Part shown: one piece after another, positions 32,451 through 44,067 of the stretch
How positions within the stretch are numbered: position 1 is the stretch's first letter
How the letters are laid out: every line of letters begins with the position of its first letter
Source of the DNA: Bryopsis sp. KO-2023
Lineage: Eukaryota; Chlorophyta; Ulvophyceae; Bryopsidales; Bryopsidaceae
Length of the DNA: 64,000 nt
Direction of reading: 5' to 3'
NCBI GenBank assembly: GCA_030272585.1
Contig: BSYQ01000004.1
Location: 5,518,001-5,582,000 of the forward strand
Position numbers and translations under genes: made by a program
Notes under the pieces: model-generated
What the model was told of the DNA's origin: nothing
The model's database searches: none
Seen by the model: only the letters and a program-made list of their open reading frames with translations

Positions 32451-33385
32451 GGAGATCTATTTGGATGCGCTTCCGAAAATGGCTGGGTTTCGCTAGGTCG
32501 AGAGGTTGGTGCTGTGTGCCGGCTCGCTCTGTTCGCATTTATGCTTATATCCTGTTTCTTCGAAATGAAGGGAGAGTGGCGCCGAAGTCCATGAGCAACT
32601 ATCTTTCCGCAATCAGTACGGTTCACCGCTGGCTCGGATCCGTATTCTCTGCGCATGACTCCTTGACGGCTCGGCTGAAACAAGCTTGGCTCATTAAGGT
32701 TCCTTCAGAAGCTAAGGAACCACAGCCCAGAGACTTTCCCATGGACTGGTTGTGGTCGTGGGCCAAGAAGGGTTTGGTTGGGAACGATGCGGAAAGCATT
32801 CGTCCCTATTTGATTTGTATTTTGGATGTGATATTCTTTTCGCGCGCCGATTCGAGTTTTGATACTCGGGTCGGTGACTATAAGTGGGATTCTTCGTCGG
32901 TGACTTTTACAGAACGGCGTTTCAAGGCGAAGGGCCAAACCTCGGATTGTTTGCGGGTCAGGAGATTCGACTGCCGTGGGTTTCTTGAGTTGGCCGCGGT
33001 TTTGGATCGTTATGAGGATTTTCGGGTGCGCGATTGGGAAGGTCATGGCGATACGACAGAGCAGTTCTGGTTTTTGCCTGGTGATTCAAGTGTGCCGACA
33101 GCAGGGAGTGTAGCACGTTGGTTTGCACGGGTGATGAAGGATCATGGTTCCGACCATACGCATCATGCGGTTCGTCGCACGGGGGTTTCCAGTGCGTTTA
33201 ATTTGCTCGTGCCATTACCGAAGCTATGCGATTGGGGCGGTTGGTCGCCTTCTTCCCAGGCGATTTTTCAGTATATCAATCGTCAGCGACAGCCTTCGCC
33301 TTGGGATTTTCGTGTTTTTGGTTGGATGGTGCTCCCCGCGGAACAGCTTCGGCGTGAGTTGGGGGCGGTGTTTTCGCCAGTTTAA
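31817..33385 (+). CDS. Tyrosine recombinase of the Ngaro-type element
   Basis: The frame overlaps the end of the RT/RNase H region, as usual in this class. The catalytic domain lies in the right part (from about 32450). A SAM-like N-terminal core (SVRIYAYILFLRNEG, SMSNYLSAISTVHRWLGS) precedes the catalytic region, where an FSRADS Arg, the HHAVRRTG form of the HxxR box and a downstream Tyr in IFQYINRQ fit the family's R-H-R-Y set. Recombinase integration explains the lack of a target duplication. This domain replaces the DDE integrase of LTR elements. Confidence 0.8.
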   Translation: MDSLEGECVGGQIVENESFGGGLLNQSEVVESVQPMVGTVRSGQICVAMEQGGVSLQCGMGRSDGGERGVQCLGLGPGPRVVSSTDSSAFAVGGPAALIPSGNRHCVDALVAVSPLVSADVRIVSGVCSDSSVGQPATAPIGPRGRTISPGPLECHGGRDSQDEVWLQELWGELEGCVDWTDETLPQFGELSDIERRELFGDLALSNSPGGRRSIWMRFRKWLGFARSRGWCCVPARSVRIYAYILFLRNEGRVAPKSMSNYLSAISTVHRWLGSVFSAHDSLTARLKQAWLIKVPSEAKEPQPRDFPMDWLWSWAKKGLVGNDAESIRPYLICILDVIFFSRADSSFDTRVGDYKWDSSSVTFTERRFKAKGQTSDCLRVRRFDCRGFLELAAVLDRYEDFRVRDWEGHGDTTEQFWFLPGDSSVPTAGSVARWFARVMKDHGSDHTHHAVRRTGVSSAFNLLVPLPKLCDWGGWSPSSQAIFQYINRQRQPSPWDFRVFGWMVLPAEQLRRELGAVFSPV

Positions 33386-33421
33386 ATGAACGTGCGTTCT
33401 ATTTTTTAGGTGCTTTGTTTT

Positions 33422-33517
33422 TTGGCACTATTTGTTTGAAGGGTTAAACGAGGGTTACATTCTGTAAAGGTTTTCTGGATCTCTGGGTGTGGAAGAAAAC
33501 GTAGCAGTCGAAGGAAA
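33422..33517 (+). repeat. Ngaro-type split repeat B1
   Basis: 96 bp (TTGGCACTATTTGTTTGAAG at its start), apparently identical to B2 at 33823-33918, and running directly into A2. Confidence 0.93.
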
Positions 33518-33683
33518 TTTACGGTTCCGCAGGAAGCGCGGTTCCTTTTGCGGAGTTTTAGGGTGGGATGATTGAAAGGATTGGTTGCTGAGGTGTTTTA
33601 CTGAGTTACCTTTTTGGTAGTTTGGATCTCGGTAGTTTGGGTTCTTAAGGTCACTCAGTTGGTCTTTCTTTACTCGGTTTTTC
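33517..33683 (+). repeat. Ngaro-type split repeat A2
   Basis: 167 bp, apparently identical to A1. It sits between B1 and B2, giving the B1-A2-B2 right end that defines split-direct-repeat elements. Confidence 0.93.
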
Positions 33684-33822
33684 ACCCATCCCGGAACTAT
33701 GTTCTTCCCCCCCCTTTTTGGAGATTATTTTTTGGTGGCATTTGGGAGTTTTTAGATATAGAATTATTAAGGGACATTTTGATTTACTTTGGTGGTGCTT
33801 GGGATGCACAATTTGGCAGAAA

Positions 33823-33918
33823 TTGGCACTATTTGTTTGAAGGGTTAAACGAGGGTTACATTCTGTAAAGGTTTTCTGGATCTCTGGGTGTGGAAGAAAA
33901 CGTAGCAGTCGAAGGAAA
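33823..33918 (+). repeat. Ngaro-type split repeat B2 (right end)
   Basis: A 96-bp copy of B1. Its end at GTCGAAGGAAA marks the right boundary of the element. Host sequence resumes at about 33919. Confidence 0.9.
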
Positions 33919-34227
33919 GCAAATCGAATTTCGTCAAATTGAACCCAACCCCCACTCTTTTTGTTTTGGGCATCTTCGCACATGTAATAATGTTTTTTGT
34001 TTTTGTTATTTTTTTTTGGGGCAAATCCAGAATCTTCTGTGTGGAGGTGGTGGCTGCCTTGACGCACGGTGATGGAACGGCAAGGTCCAACAGTACATTA
34101 AAAACGCTCGACTGCTCCATCCTCACTTTCAGCTCGACCACCACAGTTGCTTTCGACCGTCTCCCCCTTTGCTTTCGTGTCGTGGTGTCGAAAAGCAAAA
34201 TTCCTTTTTCTTTTGAAAAACGAAAAT
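33919..34227. promoter_or_regulatory. NPC1 upstream region left by the insertion
   Basis: Only about 310 bp separate the retroelement end from the NPC1 start codon chosen here. The proximal promoter and leader of NPC1 must lie here, unless element sequence has taken over part of that role. Confidence 0.5.
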
Positions 34228-37200
34228 ATGCGCCATCGGATACGTCTGGAACTCGCGAGGTCGAACGTGTTTTTCCTATTGGTGTGTGTGTGTGTTTGCG
34301 TCGATTTTATAGTTTGCCCATTCTCGCGCGGAACTGCGTTTTGAAATATAACGTTGCATCCCCGTCGAAAAAGAACAGAGAAACGGCAAAAAACACCACG
34401 ATCAAGAATATAGCATAAAAGCTGTCACGCTGAGAATCGATCAACACCAAGAAAAAGAAAGAAAAGAAAAAAAAAAAGCCTGAGTGTGTCGATATGTTGC
34501 ATATCTCAGGGTTTGCTCCTCCTGTGCGTCGAGGTCGGGAAGTCTGGAGGAGGTTTACAGTGAGTAGCTTTTTCTGGCATATGAAAAAAAAAGAAAATAT
34601 ATATTCTTTACATGTACATTAAATAAATAATATATATTTTTTAAGTTAATTTTATTTTTCCAAAGCAATCAGCATCCAAAGAATGTGATTTTGAATTAAT
34701 TAAAAAAAATTAAAGAACCACCAATTAAAAAACACAGACAACAAAGGATCCTCTTCTCCGACTTTTTCCATGAGTTCATTATGTAAATATATATACGTAT
34801 ATATTTTTCGAATTGAAATTTCCTTTACACAAGGCCAAAAGGCGGAATGCAGCCCGTTCATGGAAATATGCTATAGTCTGACTCAGAAGTAAACCACCTT
34901 TTCCATCAAAATGTTCATCATGATATTTTTCTTAAAAAAGACCACCCCTGAAACCTTGCCTCAAAATTCCTCGAAAAGAGTCGCTTTCTTTTTTTTACTA
35001 AAATCCGCCCTTGCTGAATTCAGATTGGCTGCAGCCCAAGGATGGCAAACAGTTGAGAAGCAGCCTGGATACTGTGCATTTTTTGGAACGTGCGATTTCG
35101 GGGAGAAGGGGGCGATCCCTTGTGCAAACAACACCTTGGCCCCCCCCATCGATGATGCTCTGTCGGCCAAACTGGCCATGTACTGCCCCCGGCTGTGGCA
35201 AGAAATCAAGGATGATGGGCATGCATGCTGTGGGGTGGATGAAATCGACCTCCTGCAACAATCGGTAATGTGTGTTTTAAAAAGATTTGGGAAGAAGGAG
35301 AGGGGGGGGGGTAGTAGAAACGTAACTGATGGATCTGGTGCGTTTGTATATTTGTTTATGAATTTTATTTGTTTTTTTTTTGAGATTTTTTTGAAAAGAA
35401 GAAGAACCATGTCGACCTCAGGGATTGCTTTTGTAAATGATTTTAAGAAGAAAAAAACGAATTAATGAAAAAAAGGAAAAGAGGGAGATGACTGATGAGG
35501 ATAAGTATCAAAGGGAGATTATTTTTGGTGTCGATTGGGGTGGGCACTCGGGATTTTTCTCAATTTTATTTTTTTAAATCCTGTTCGCATAACATAAAAA
35601 GTGGAATCTGACCTGTAACGAGGGAAAAAAAAATGAAAAAAATCAAAGAGGCAAACATGAATGCATCTTTTTTAATTTAATGGATGGGGATATATACTTG
35701 TATATATGTACATACATCATTATGTAACATTACGTGACCGACCATCTTTGGATGCTCTGATTTTTTCGATTTTTTTTTTCCTAGGCAATTTTCAGATTTT
35801 TTTTTTAATTTCGTTTTTTTCAAATTATTTTTTGGTTTTTTTACTTCAAGGTGTCATTGGCGTCCGGAATTTTTGGACAGTGCCCTGCATGCTACAGTAA
35901 TTTCTTCGATATGTGGTGCACCATTTCCTGTTCTCCGAGGCAAGCGGAATACATAAACGTCACACAGGCGATTCCAGGGCCTTATTTTGGCTATTCGGTT
36001 GTCGAGGTATATTTTTGTTTCGAGGGAAACAAAGAATTGATTAATAATAAATACAAATATATATATATTAGCGTGTGTTATACACATACTGAAATGTACA
36101 TAAACATACTCGTAATTTTTTTTACATGAGTAGTTTAGATAGTTCTTAATCCTTTTGTCCAATTTATAATTGCGGTTGCATATGAAACCAAACACAAAAA
36201 TATTTTACATCACTTTTTTTTTCTTTTCAACTTCTTCTGGAATGTGGAGTTTTTTTCTCCCTCACCAATAATTTATGTGTCTTTAGTAGCAACCCACAAA
36301 AAATCGACCTGTTTCAGATTGAAAGTGTTGACGTTTTTTTTTTTTTTATTGTTGTGCTCATTACAGGCCGAGTATTTTTTTACAGATGAATACAAGAATG
36401 CAGTGTTTGATTCATGCAAGGTGACCAAAACTGTCCATCGAAATTCATTCTATTTTCTGAGCCAGCATCGAGAATTTATTTTATTCTATCTTATATGTAT
36501 ATATATATTTATTTATTATTTTTTTTTTTTTAATTATTATTTTTTTAAATATGTTCCAACAGAAGCACCACAGTGGGCCTCTTTTTAAAAAAAAAAATTT
36601 CCTCCCTTGTTTTTTCCCTGGAAGTCTAGCTTCTGTGATTTTTTCCAATTGCAGAATTTTTTTTTTATAATCGCAGCCACATCTTTTTATTTTTTTAAAA
36701 GTGTTCAGTGAATGCATTGCTGAATGCCTCCAATATTTATGTACAAAATAAAAATACTCGAGTTCCACTTAACAGCTCTACATCCCCCCCCGGTTTCGAA
36801 TTTCACATGCCGGCTTCCTCACATTTTTTTTTTTTTTTCTGCTGTTCTGTTTTGTTTTTTTTTCCCCGATTTAAATTTAAAAAAATTGATTTTGTTCAAT
36901 TGATTGAGTATATTGCACCGCACAGGAAGTGAAATTGGGAGTGACGAATTCACGAGCGATGCAATATTTCAAAAATCCACGCACTGCAAACGATTGGTAT
37001 AAATTTTTGGGGAACGTCGATGAATACTCGCCTTACCAGATTGCATATCCGGATGCTGCTCCAGACGAAATCACTCCTTTGAACAAAACCGTGCCAGGGT
37101 GTGGATCGCCCGGTTATGAATGCTCTTGTGGAGATTGCAGTACGGCGGACTCCTGCAAAGAGGTGCTGTCACTCCCCCCCCCAAAAATATATAAATAATA

Positions 37201-40200
37201 ATAATAATAGCAAAATAATATTTTGATTTGATTTTACTTGCTTTAATTTTAATTTTTAAATTGACCCTAAATTTTTTTAATTTGAAAATATGTTAACTGA
37301 ATGGTTCTATGTTCCCCCCCCCCAAAAAAAACTTATTAAATAAGAATGAAAAATGCCAATCAGAAGAAATTAAAAAACAATGTTTTTGCACCATGCAAAA
37401 ATGTTACATCATGGTTTGAATTTTTGGCCAATTATGGATGATTCGCTGTGTTGAAAATGGGTTTGCTCGAGGAAAAAAAAAGAAAGAAACAAAAGCAGAA
37501 AATAACAATGGAGAAAATCTTTGGACTATCAGATGCATCGTAGCATCTGGATCGAATTTTATTAAAAAAAAATTAGCACCACCTGAACCACGCTTGCAAC
37601 ATCTGTTTTCCAGATTCCTCCACCAAAACCAAAAGACGACCATGTCCGGAGAGATTGGATGATTCGATTTGTTCTTCCGTTGGCATTGATTTTGGTGATC
37701 GGCACCATCGTGGCTTTCGTATTGTCATGGAAACACGACTCAATCTTTTCGGACCCCGAATTTCCTTCAGGTAAACTGAAAAATGAAAATAAAAATAAAA
37801 TTTCAGATGGGAATAAATCAGAGGGGGGGGAAAAAAACCTGAATAAAAAGGACACAAGAAACTTGAAGTTCTCGGTAGAATTGATGAAAAATTTTCGTAT
37901 TTTTCGTATTTTTTTTTTGTATTTTTTTTTTAATTATATTTTTTCTGAAGTTTTTCATTTTTTTTTGGGGGGGGGATTGCTCTGTTCGAAATCATCGAAA
38001 AGAGAAAATCTGGGTGCCCTCTCATTTTTTTTTGGTAATGTATTGTACCCCGTTCGCTGTGCATGTGGACTTTCATGACTTCGAAATTTTTTCTTCAATT
38101 TTTTTTCTCGATTTTCTTCGATTAGACTCCGAGTCTGAATTGATGAGCAACCTGATTTCCAATCATGGCCATGCACCTCATTTTGCTGCTTCAAGAGTCG
38201 ACGCTGCTCTTTCCACATGGTTCCAAAAACAGGTGAATTCAAAAAAAAAATCAACACCCCCCCCCCTCCCCTCCCCGGTGAAATCCATGTATTCTTTCAG
38301 TACTAATTTTCTTAAAAACCCGTTTCTTGCTTTTTTTTTTCCTTGTGTGGAACAGGGCCTTCTCATTGCCAATCATCGAGGGGGGGCACTCCTCATTGCA
38401 GCTCTGATTTTTATTTTCTGTTCGGCCGGGCTGTATCGGCTGGAAGTAGAAACAGACCCCGAAGGACTGTGGACCCCCAAGGGCTCCAGGTCTTACATAG
38501 AGCAGAAAGAATACATGGATTCGTTCGGGCCCTTTTATCGAATCGAAACGATGATCATTTCCACGAAGGAAAATGCAACGAGCGGGGTCAGGCCATCCAT
38601 CCTTACGAAAGAAAACGTCGATTTGATGTTTCGATTTCAAAAGGAGGTCGATGGAATTCAAGGTATCGATGAGTAGATTTATGATATTTCGATACATGCA
38701 TCTGGTACATTTTTTTATTTTTTTACTTTCTCGAGTTGGTGAAATTTGTACCTCTGAAAAGCTGTTTGCTAATAAAGTCAAAATCCTCCTGGGCTGAAAT
38801 TTCCTTGCCTTCTTTTAATTACGTTGAATTTTATTTATTTATTTTGTTTGTTGGGGGGGGGAGTTTCAGAAATTACATGCAACTAAAGTACAAGATTGCT
38901 GTTTTTACCAAGCCCCGATCGATCGGTCCAAAGATAAACCCAACACAACAACAAAGTATTTTCCACCCCCCAACACACACATGGCAAAACGTTCCGCCCC
39001 CATTCAATAATTAATTCTTCATTCATATCCATAAATTTGCTTTTTTTTTCAGTCGATTTGATGGAGGATGGGGAAACCCGCAACGTCAGTCTGTCAGACG
39101 TGTGCTTCAAGCCCATCGGGGATATCTGTGCGGTCGAAAGTGTGCTGCAGTATTGGCAGATGGACCAGGGGCGATGGGAAGACAAGGTGAAAGAGCTGGG
39201 GGGTGCAGAAAAAGCTGCAGAGTTTTGTTTGGAGCACTGGTCTACGGCAGGGCTTCCCAGAAATTCGTGCATGAGCAAATTTCTTGCACCCATCGGTGAG
39301 TCTGACTCACAGAGGAGTTGCTATGGCTGTAGTTGGAGTTGTAAGATTGTAATTAAAAAGAAAGAATGAATCGATTGGTGGTTTGGGTGGGTGTGCCCAT
39401 ATCTTACCCCCTTTTTTGATTAAGTTAGATTCAAAATTGCCGCTTCAGAAAAGAAGAAAAACGAAAATTTGATGGTGCCATGATATTAATTATCTCAAAA
39501 AATTGCATTTTTCTTTTCTGTTTTTTTATTTGTTAATCAATTAGTAGTTTTTCATTATATGTTTTTTTCATTTTTGTTAATTACGTTTTGTTTTGTTCTT
39601 TTATCTAATCCTTTTTTAAATTTAGTTATGTTCATGTTTTTTTTCTTATTTTTTGGCAGAGCCCAAAGTGGTTTTAGGGGGCTATCCTGAGGGAACAGAC
39701 TCCGGATCAGAATACGTAAATTTCGCAACCGCATTCGTCGTGAGCTACCCAGTGGATAGCTCCAAAGAAAATCGGGCGGCAGCCCTCGCTTGGGAAAAAG
39801 CATTTATAGATGTTACGCTGAACAAGCTGAAACCTATGGCGGAGGCGGCCAACCTCACTCTCAGCTTCCTTTCCGAAAGGTGGGCTATAAAAATTTGGAA
39901 CACATATATGTAAACGTACTTGAAAAATTTTCCTCAACCATTAACTTTAAGAAAATCCACGAACGTATCCAAAATTTCTTTGCCATAGAATTTTTCAAAG
40001 TTTGCACAAATGACATTTGCCGCCCTGATGGTGTGCCCTTCATTCGATTTTTTCGAATCGGAGTCAACCCTCCTCGATTTTTTTATTTTATTTTCATTCC
40101 CCCCCCCCCCCCCCCCCACCAGGTCGGTCCAAGATGAGCTGGAGCGAGAAAGCTACACCGACGCCACCACGGTAGCTCTGTCTTACTTGGCCATGCTGAT

Positions 40201-41129
40201 ATACGTAGCAATCGCCCTGAGTTGGACCAAACAGTGCCCCTCACAGTGGCTGGACTTGGCGGTCCACAGCAGGATTTTCCTGGCCCTTTCGGGGGTGTTG
40301 ATCGTGGGCTGTGCTGTGGTGGGGGCCCTGGGGCTGTGCAGCTGGTTCGGGGTGAAAGCTACGCTGATCATTATGGAGGTCATTCCGTTTCTGGTGTTGG
40401 CGGTGGGGGTGGATAATATGTTTATCCTGGCACATGAGTTGGAAAGACAGGTGAGGGATTGTTCATTAGTTTCTTTTTTCAATGAGTTTTTCTTGGAAGG
40501 GAGGGAGGGGGGGGGGGGTACTCAACGAGGGGTATGGTGCAAAATTCTTCCTCTGTATGTAAACCCCATTCAGGAAAATATTTATCTTTCTAATTAACAG
40601 AAAAACATTATATAATATGTACATATACACACTTATTTCTTAGTTTATCGTTGGGGTAAAGAGCTAGATATGGGCATTTTGATGATACGGCGGTTTATTT
40701 CTGAGTCGGCCCTATAACACTTCTGATTTTCAGATTTGATTTGTTGTTATGGATTTTGTTCTATTTTTTAGTAACTTTGCAAAAGAACCTCATTCATAGG
40801 AAAATGAAGGTCCTTTGGCCATCCGAATGGCGAAAGCCCTTTCTGCCAGCGGGCCGTCGATAACTCTTGCTGCGACCGCCGAAGCTCTGACGTTCGGTCT
40901 GGGAGCGTTGGTGCCTGTCCCTGCAGTTCGGTCTTTCTCCCTGTGTGCATGCTTTGCCATCATTCTGGATTTCATTTTCCAAGTGAGAAAAAAACACCTG
41001 AAAATAACATGAATCTGCTTGCTTCTGTATGTTTGTTTTTTTGCATTAGATGAAATCATGGGTCATGTGTATTATATATATGTATGTATATATATATATA
41101 TATTAGATGAAATCATGGGTCATATGTAT

Positions 41130-41160
<31 letters not shown>

Positions 41161-44067
41161 TGAAATCATCGGTTTTTCGTTCGGTTTTCCACATCGTTCC
41201 GGATATCAGTTTTTTCTGTGGTGAAAAAAAAAAACTGGCTGAATTTCATTGCGGATTGTTCAGTTGGGGTGAGAATGTAACTGAAACCTCAAAGATGGGG
41301 TCAAATTCATCCATCAGGGGTTCCCCACGTTCCCTGCCATTACACCTCTCTTCCCAAAAAAACAAAAAACAAAAAAACAGAAAGTCATAACGAGATGTAT
41401 TACATTCACTTCTCGTCTTTCTCTTCAACTCAAATTCTTTTCTGTTTCTTCCCCCCCCCAAAAAAAAATAATCCTCCAAACAAAACCCCCCAGGTGACTG
41501 CATTCGCAGCCTTGTTGGTGATCGACACGGCCAGAATGGAGTCCAACCGATATGAATGCATTCCTTGCATCAAACGCCCCGAACCCTCCCCCCCTGTCGT
41601 TCCGGACTACTCCATCGTCGACTCAGGGACTCCCAGCCAAGCCTCCACCGAGCCCCCGCCCAAAACCCTCCTGCAAAGCTTCGTTTCGTCCATTCACATC
41701 CCCCTGCTTCTCGGAGCAGACACCCTGGGTCACATCGTCCGAGGAGGAATCCTGCTGCTCACATTGGGGATGTTCCTGGCAGGGGGGGTGCTGTCGACGG
41801 GGCTGTCCAGAGGGTTGGAGCAACAGGTGGCGCTGCCGAGAGACTCCTATTTGCAGGACTTCTTCAACGATGGGTTGGAGTATTTGAGAGTGGGGCCGCC
41901 TGTTATGTACGTGGTGAAAAACATGCATGTTTCGCCAAATTCGACAGACATCGATAATGTGTGTGCTGTGCCTGGCTGCGAACCGAATTCCTTGGTTTCT
42001 CAGGTAAGTTGTTTGGAGCCCATGCAGGAAGTCGTGCTTCTTTTTTCTTTTTTATATTTATTTTTATTTCAGCAAGAATAGATGAACTGGCATAGTACAT
42101 ATTTCCAGAGTCAGAACCCTGAAGCCAAAACCCAACCCCTAATCCTGAACCCTCCACCCTCCTCCCCCCCTTTCAAAAATCGATCGCTCCATGTCTGACA
42201 TTGGTTTTGACAGACTTTTTTTTTCTTTTTTCTGGCGGAATTAAGGCATCAATGGCATGTGCATGCAGCACACTGGGAATAGGGCTGTGTTTTGCCCATG
42301 ACTACGTTTCACGTTCGTTCAGTTGCTTCTGTCGGGGTTCCTGTGCAGATTTCTCTAGCCAAGAATGCCGGTGCTTATCACATAGCCTCCCCCGCAGCTT
42401 CCTGGATCGACGATTTCTTGATGTGGCTGGTTTTGCCAAAATGCTGCCAGCGCAAAATCGTGGATGGCAGCCATTGCCCGTACGCTCCAGGAACAGAGCT
42501 GCAATGTACCGCGTGCGGTCTAGAGTTGAAAGGTGGGGCCCCTGATATACAACTCTCCACAGAACAAAACACACACCCCAGTTCTTGTACCAAGGGGACC
42601 CCTTTTTCTTCACTATTGATCACCATTTTGCGTTGTTTTTGAGCCCTTTTTTCATTTGTTTTTTCCGCTTTTTTTCTCTGGTTTTATGAGGTTTAAGTTG
42701 CAATATGCTGCTCCCTGTGTCCAGGAAATCGACCCACAGTCGAACAAGTGCAAGAATTCATGCCCTGGTTCATGGAAACCACCCCTTCGGCGTTCTGTGC
42801 CAGGGGAGGGGCCGGAGCGTACGATTCCTCCATTCAACATGCCCCCTCCGACCCCACCGAAATCACCGGTCTGTCCAAAGGCCTGGTCAAAGCATCCAGT
42901 TTCAGAGCCTACTATCAGCCCCTTTCCACCCAGTCTGACTTCATAAACGCACTCACGGAAACCCGGTCGTTCGTGGATGACCGCAGCAAGGAGCTATGGC
43001 TGGACATCTACGGCTACTCCACCTTTCACGTGTTTTTCGAATCGTATTTGAACGTGGGCATGCAAGCTGCAGGTGTGGTGGGGGCTGCCATCGTGTCAGG
43101 GTTCATTGTCGGGTGGGTGCTTCTGGGCAGTGCTCCCGTGGCTGGATTAGTCATGCTGTGCGTGTTGATGACGATGGTGGATCTGCTGGGGGTCATGCAA
43201 CTATGGGGGATTCAATTGAACGGGGTGTCCATCGTGAATTTGACCATGGGGGTGGGCATTTCGATGGAATTCTGCGTGCATGTGGCGCATTCTTTCATGA
43301 CGTTGAGAGGGAGCCGAGGGGCACGGGTGGCCGGAGCGTTGGAGGGGGTCGGGGCTGCTGTGATCAGTGGAATCACTTTAACGAAGGTAGTCATTCATTC
43401 CTCCCCCCTTAAAAAAAAAGGAAAGGAAAGGAAAGAAAGAAAGCTGCCCTACATGAGCAATTTTTTTTTCCTCATAGGGATTTCAAACTTCTGAATCGCA
43501 TTCTTGTTCGCGTGACTTCATGTTTCGACCTGTTTCTGAAATATTATATATGTATAGCCAGCGTTTTTTCTGGAGGGTTTTGGAACTAGTTTTGTCTCGG
43601 TTTACCTTTGGGTTGAAAAAAAACCAAAAAAAACGAGAGAGCTAGAAACAGACATTGGGATGACACAGCGCCTTATTTCTGAATCATTCTATAACACATT
43701 TCCGTAAACGGGCTGCACTAGATAAAATCCTATCAACTCAATACATATGTACATATTTCAGTTTGTATTCTGACAGTCTTTCGTTTGCTTCTGGTGCCCG
43801 CAGTTTGTTGGAGTGATCGTGCTGGCATTTTCCAAAACCCAAATCTTCGAAGTGTATTATTTCCGCATGTACCTGGGTTTGGTGCTGCTGGGGGCTTGGC
43901 ACGGTTTGGTAGTTTTGCCCGTTCTATTAGCCATGTTCGGACCGGAGCCCTCCACCCATCGCCGACCCAACGTCAAAAATGGAATTATAATGGCAGAACA
44001 CTCCAACAAGCAACAAGAGAGCCCCTTAATGTCAGCAAATCATGTAGATTCTTCGGGCAATATTTGA
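34228..44067 (+). CDS. NPC1: NPC1-type sterol transporter
   Basis: Niemann-Pick C1 homologue, a late-endosome/lysosome or vacuole membrane protein of the RND superfamily that moves sterols. Seventeen exons keep phase: 34228-34281, 34510-34559, 35024-35264, 35851-36006, 36368-36421, 36926-37162, 37614-37770, 38126-38232, 38356-38662, 39053-39295, 39660-39879, 40123-40450, 40800-40982, 41494-42003, 42349-42532, 42725-43386, 43804-44067, giving 1318 aa (human 1278). Exons 1-2 form a signal peptide (basic start, [16 protein letters not shown]). The Cys-rich sterol-binding N-terminal domain follows ([25 protein letters not shown]). The sterol-sensing domain contains [18 protein letters not shown], and the second RND core [22 protein letters not shown]. 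The C-terminus lacks the LLNF-type tail of mammals. Exons 1-2 are inferred; the rest is firm. Introns carry repeat copies D, E and F. Confidence 0.93.
34831..34915 (-). repeat. Dispersed repeat family, copy D (3' part)
   Basis: Matches only the 3' end of the family consensus (hairpin GGGCTGCATTC, CTATAGCATATTTCC, TGAGTCAGAC). It is in NPC1 intron 2, antisense to the gene. Confidence 0.7.
40634..40732 (+). repeat. Dispersed repeat family, copy E (internal part)
   Basis: Shares TTCTTAGTTTATC, GAGCTAGATATGGGCATT and TTTCTGAGTC with CCTATAACAC. It is a diverged copy in the NPC1 intron before the exon at 40800. Confidence 0.65.
41045..41175. repeat. Minisatellite, about 55-bp unit, 2.4 copies
   Basis: Unit ATTAGATGAAATCATGGGTCA followed by a TA-rich tail, repeated at 41045, 41102 and partly at 41155. 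It is in an NPC1 intron. Confidence 0.85.
43552..43722 (+). repeat. Dispersed repeat family, copy F
   Basis: Long copy in the last NPC1 intron: AGCGTTTTTTCTGGAGG, GTTTACCTTTGGGTT, GAGCTAGAAACAGACATTGGGATG, CTATAACACATTTCCG and CGGGCTGCACT, ending just before the usual hairpin partner. Confidence 0.72.

Larger units (their letters stand above)
20916..33918 (+). mobile_element. Ngaro/PAT-type tyrosine-recombinase retroelement (fossil) holding two nested insertions
   Basis: Element bounded by split direct repeats in the order A1, genes, B1, A2, B2: A1 20916-21082, B1 33422-33517, A2 33517-33683, B2 33823-33918. This order is typical of Ngaro and PAT elements rather than DIRS1, which has inverted ends. 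Parts in order: a gag-like frame, reverse transcriptase with RNase H, and a tyrosine recombinase overlapping the RNase H end. No target duplication is seen, as expected for recombinase-mediated integration. It is interrupted by a Ty3/gypsy element and by a hAT-type miniature element, and has about one further small break, so this copy is defective. The A1/A2 and B1/B2 pairs look identical, so it is young. Without the insertions it would be about 4.7 kb. Confidence 0.85.

Noticed and set aside
20916-33918. DIRS1-type classification of the tyrosine-recombinase element
   Set aside because: DIRS1 elements have inverted terminal repeats and an internal complementary region. Here the repeats are direct and split (A1...B1-A2-B2).
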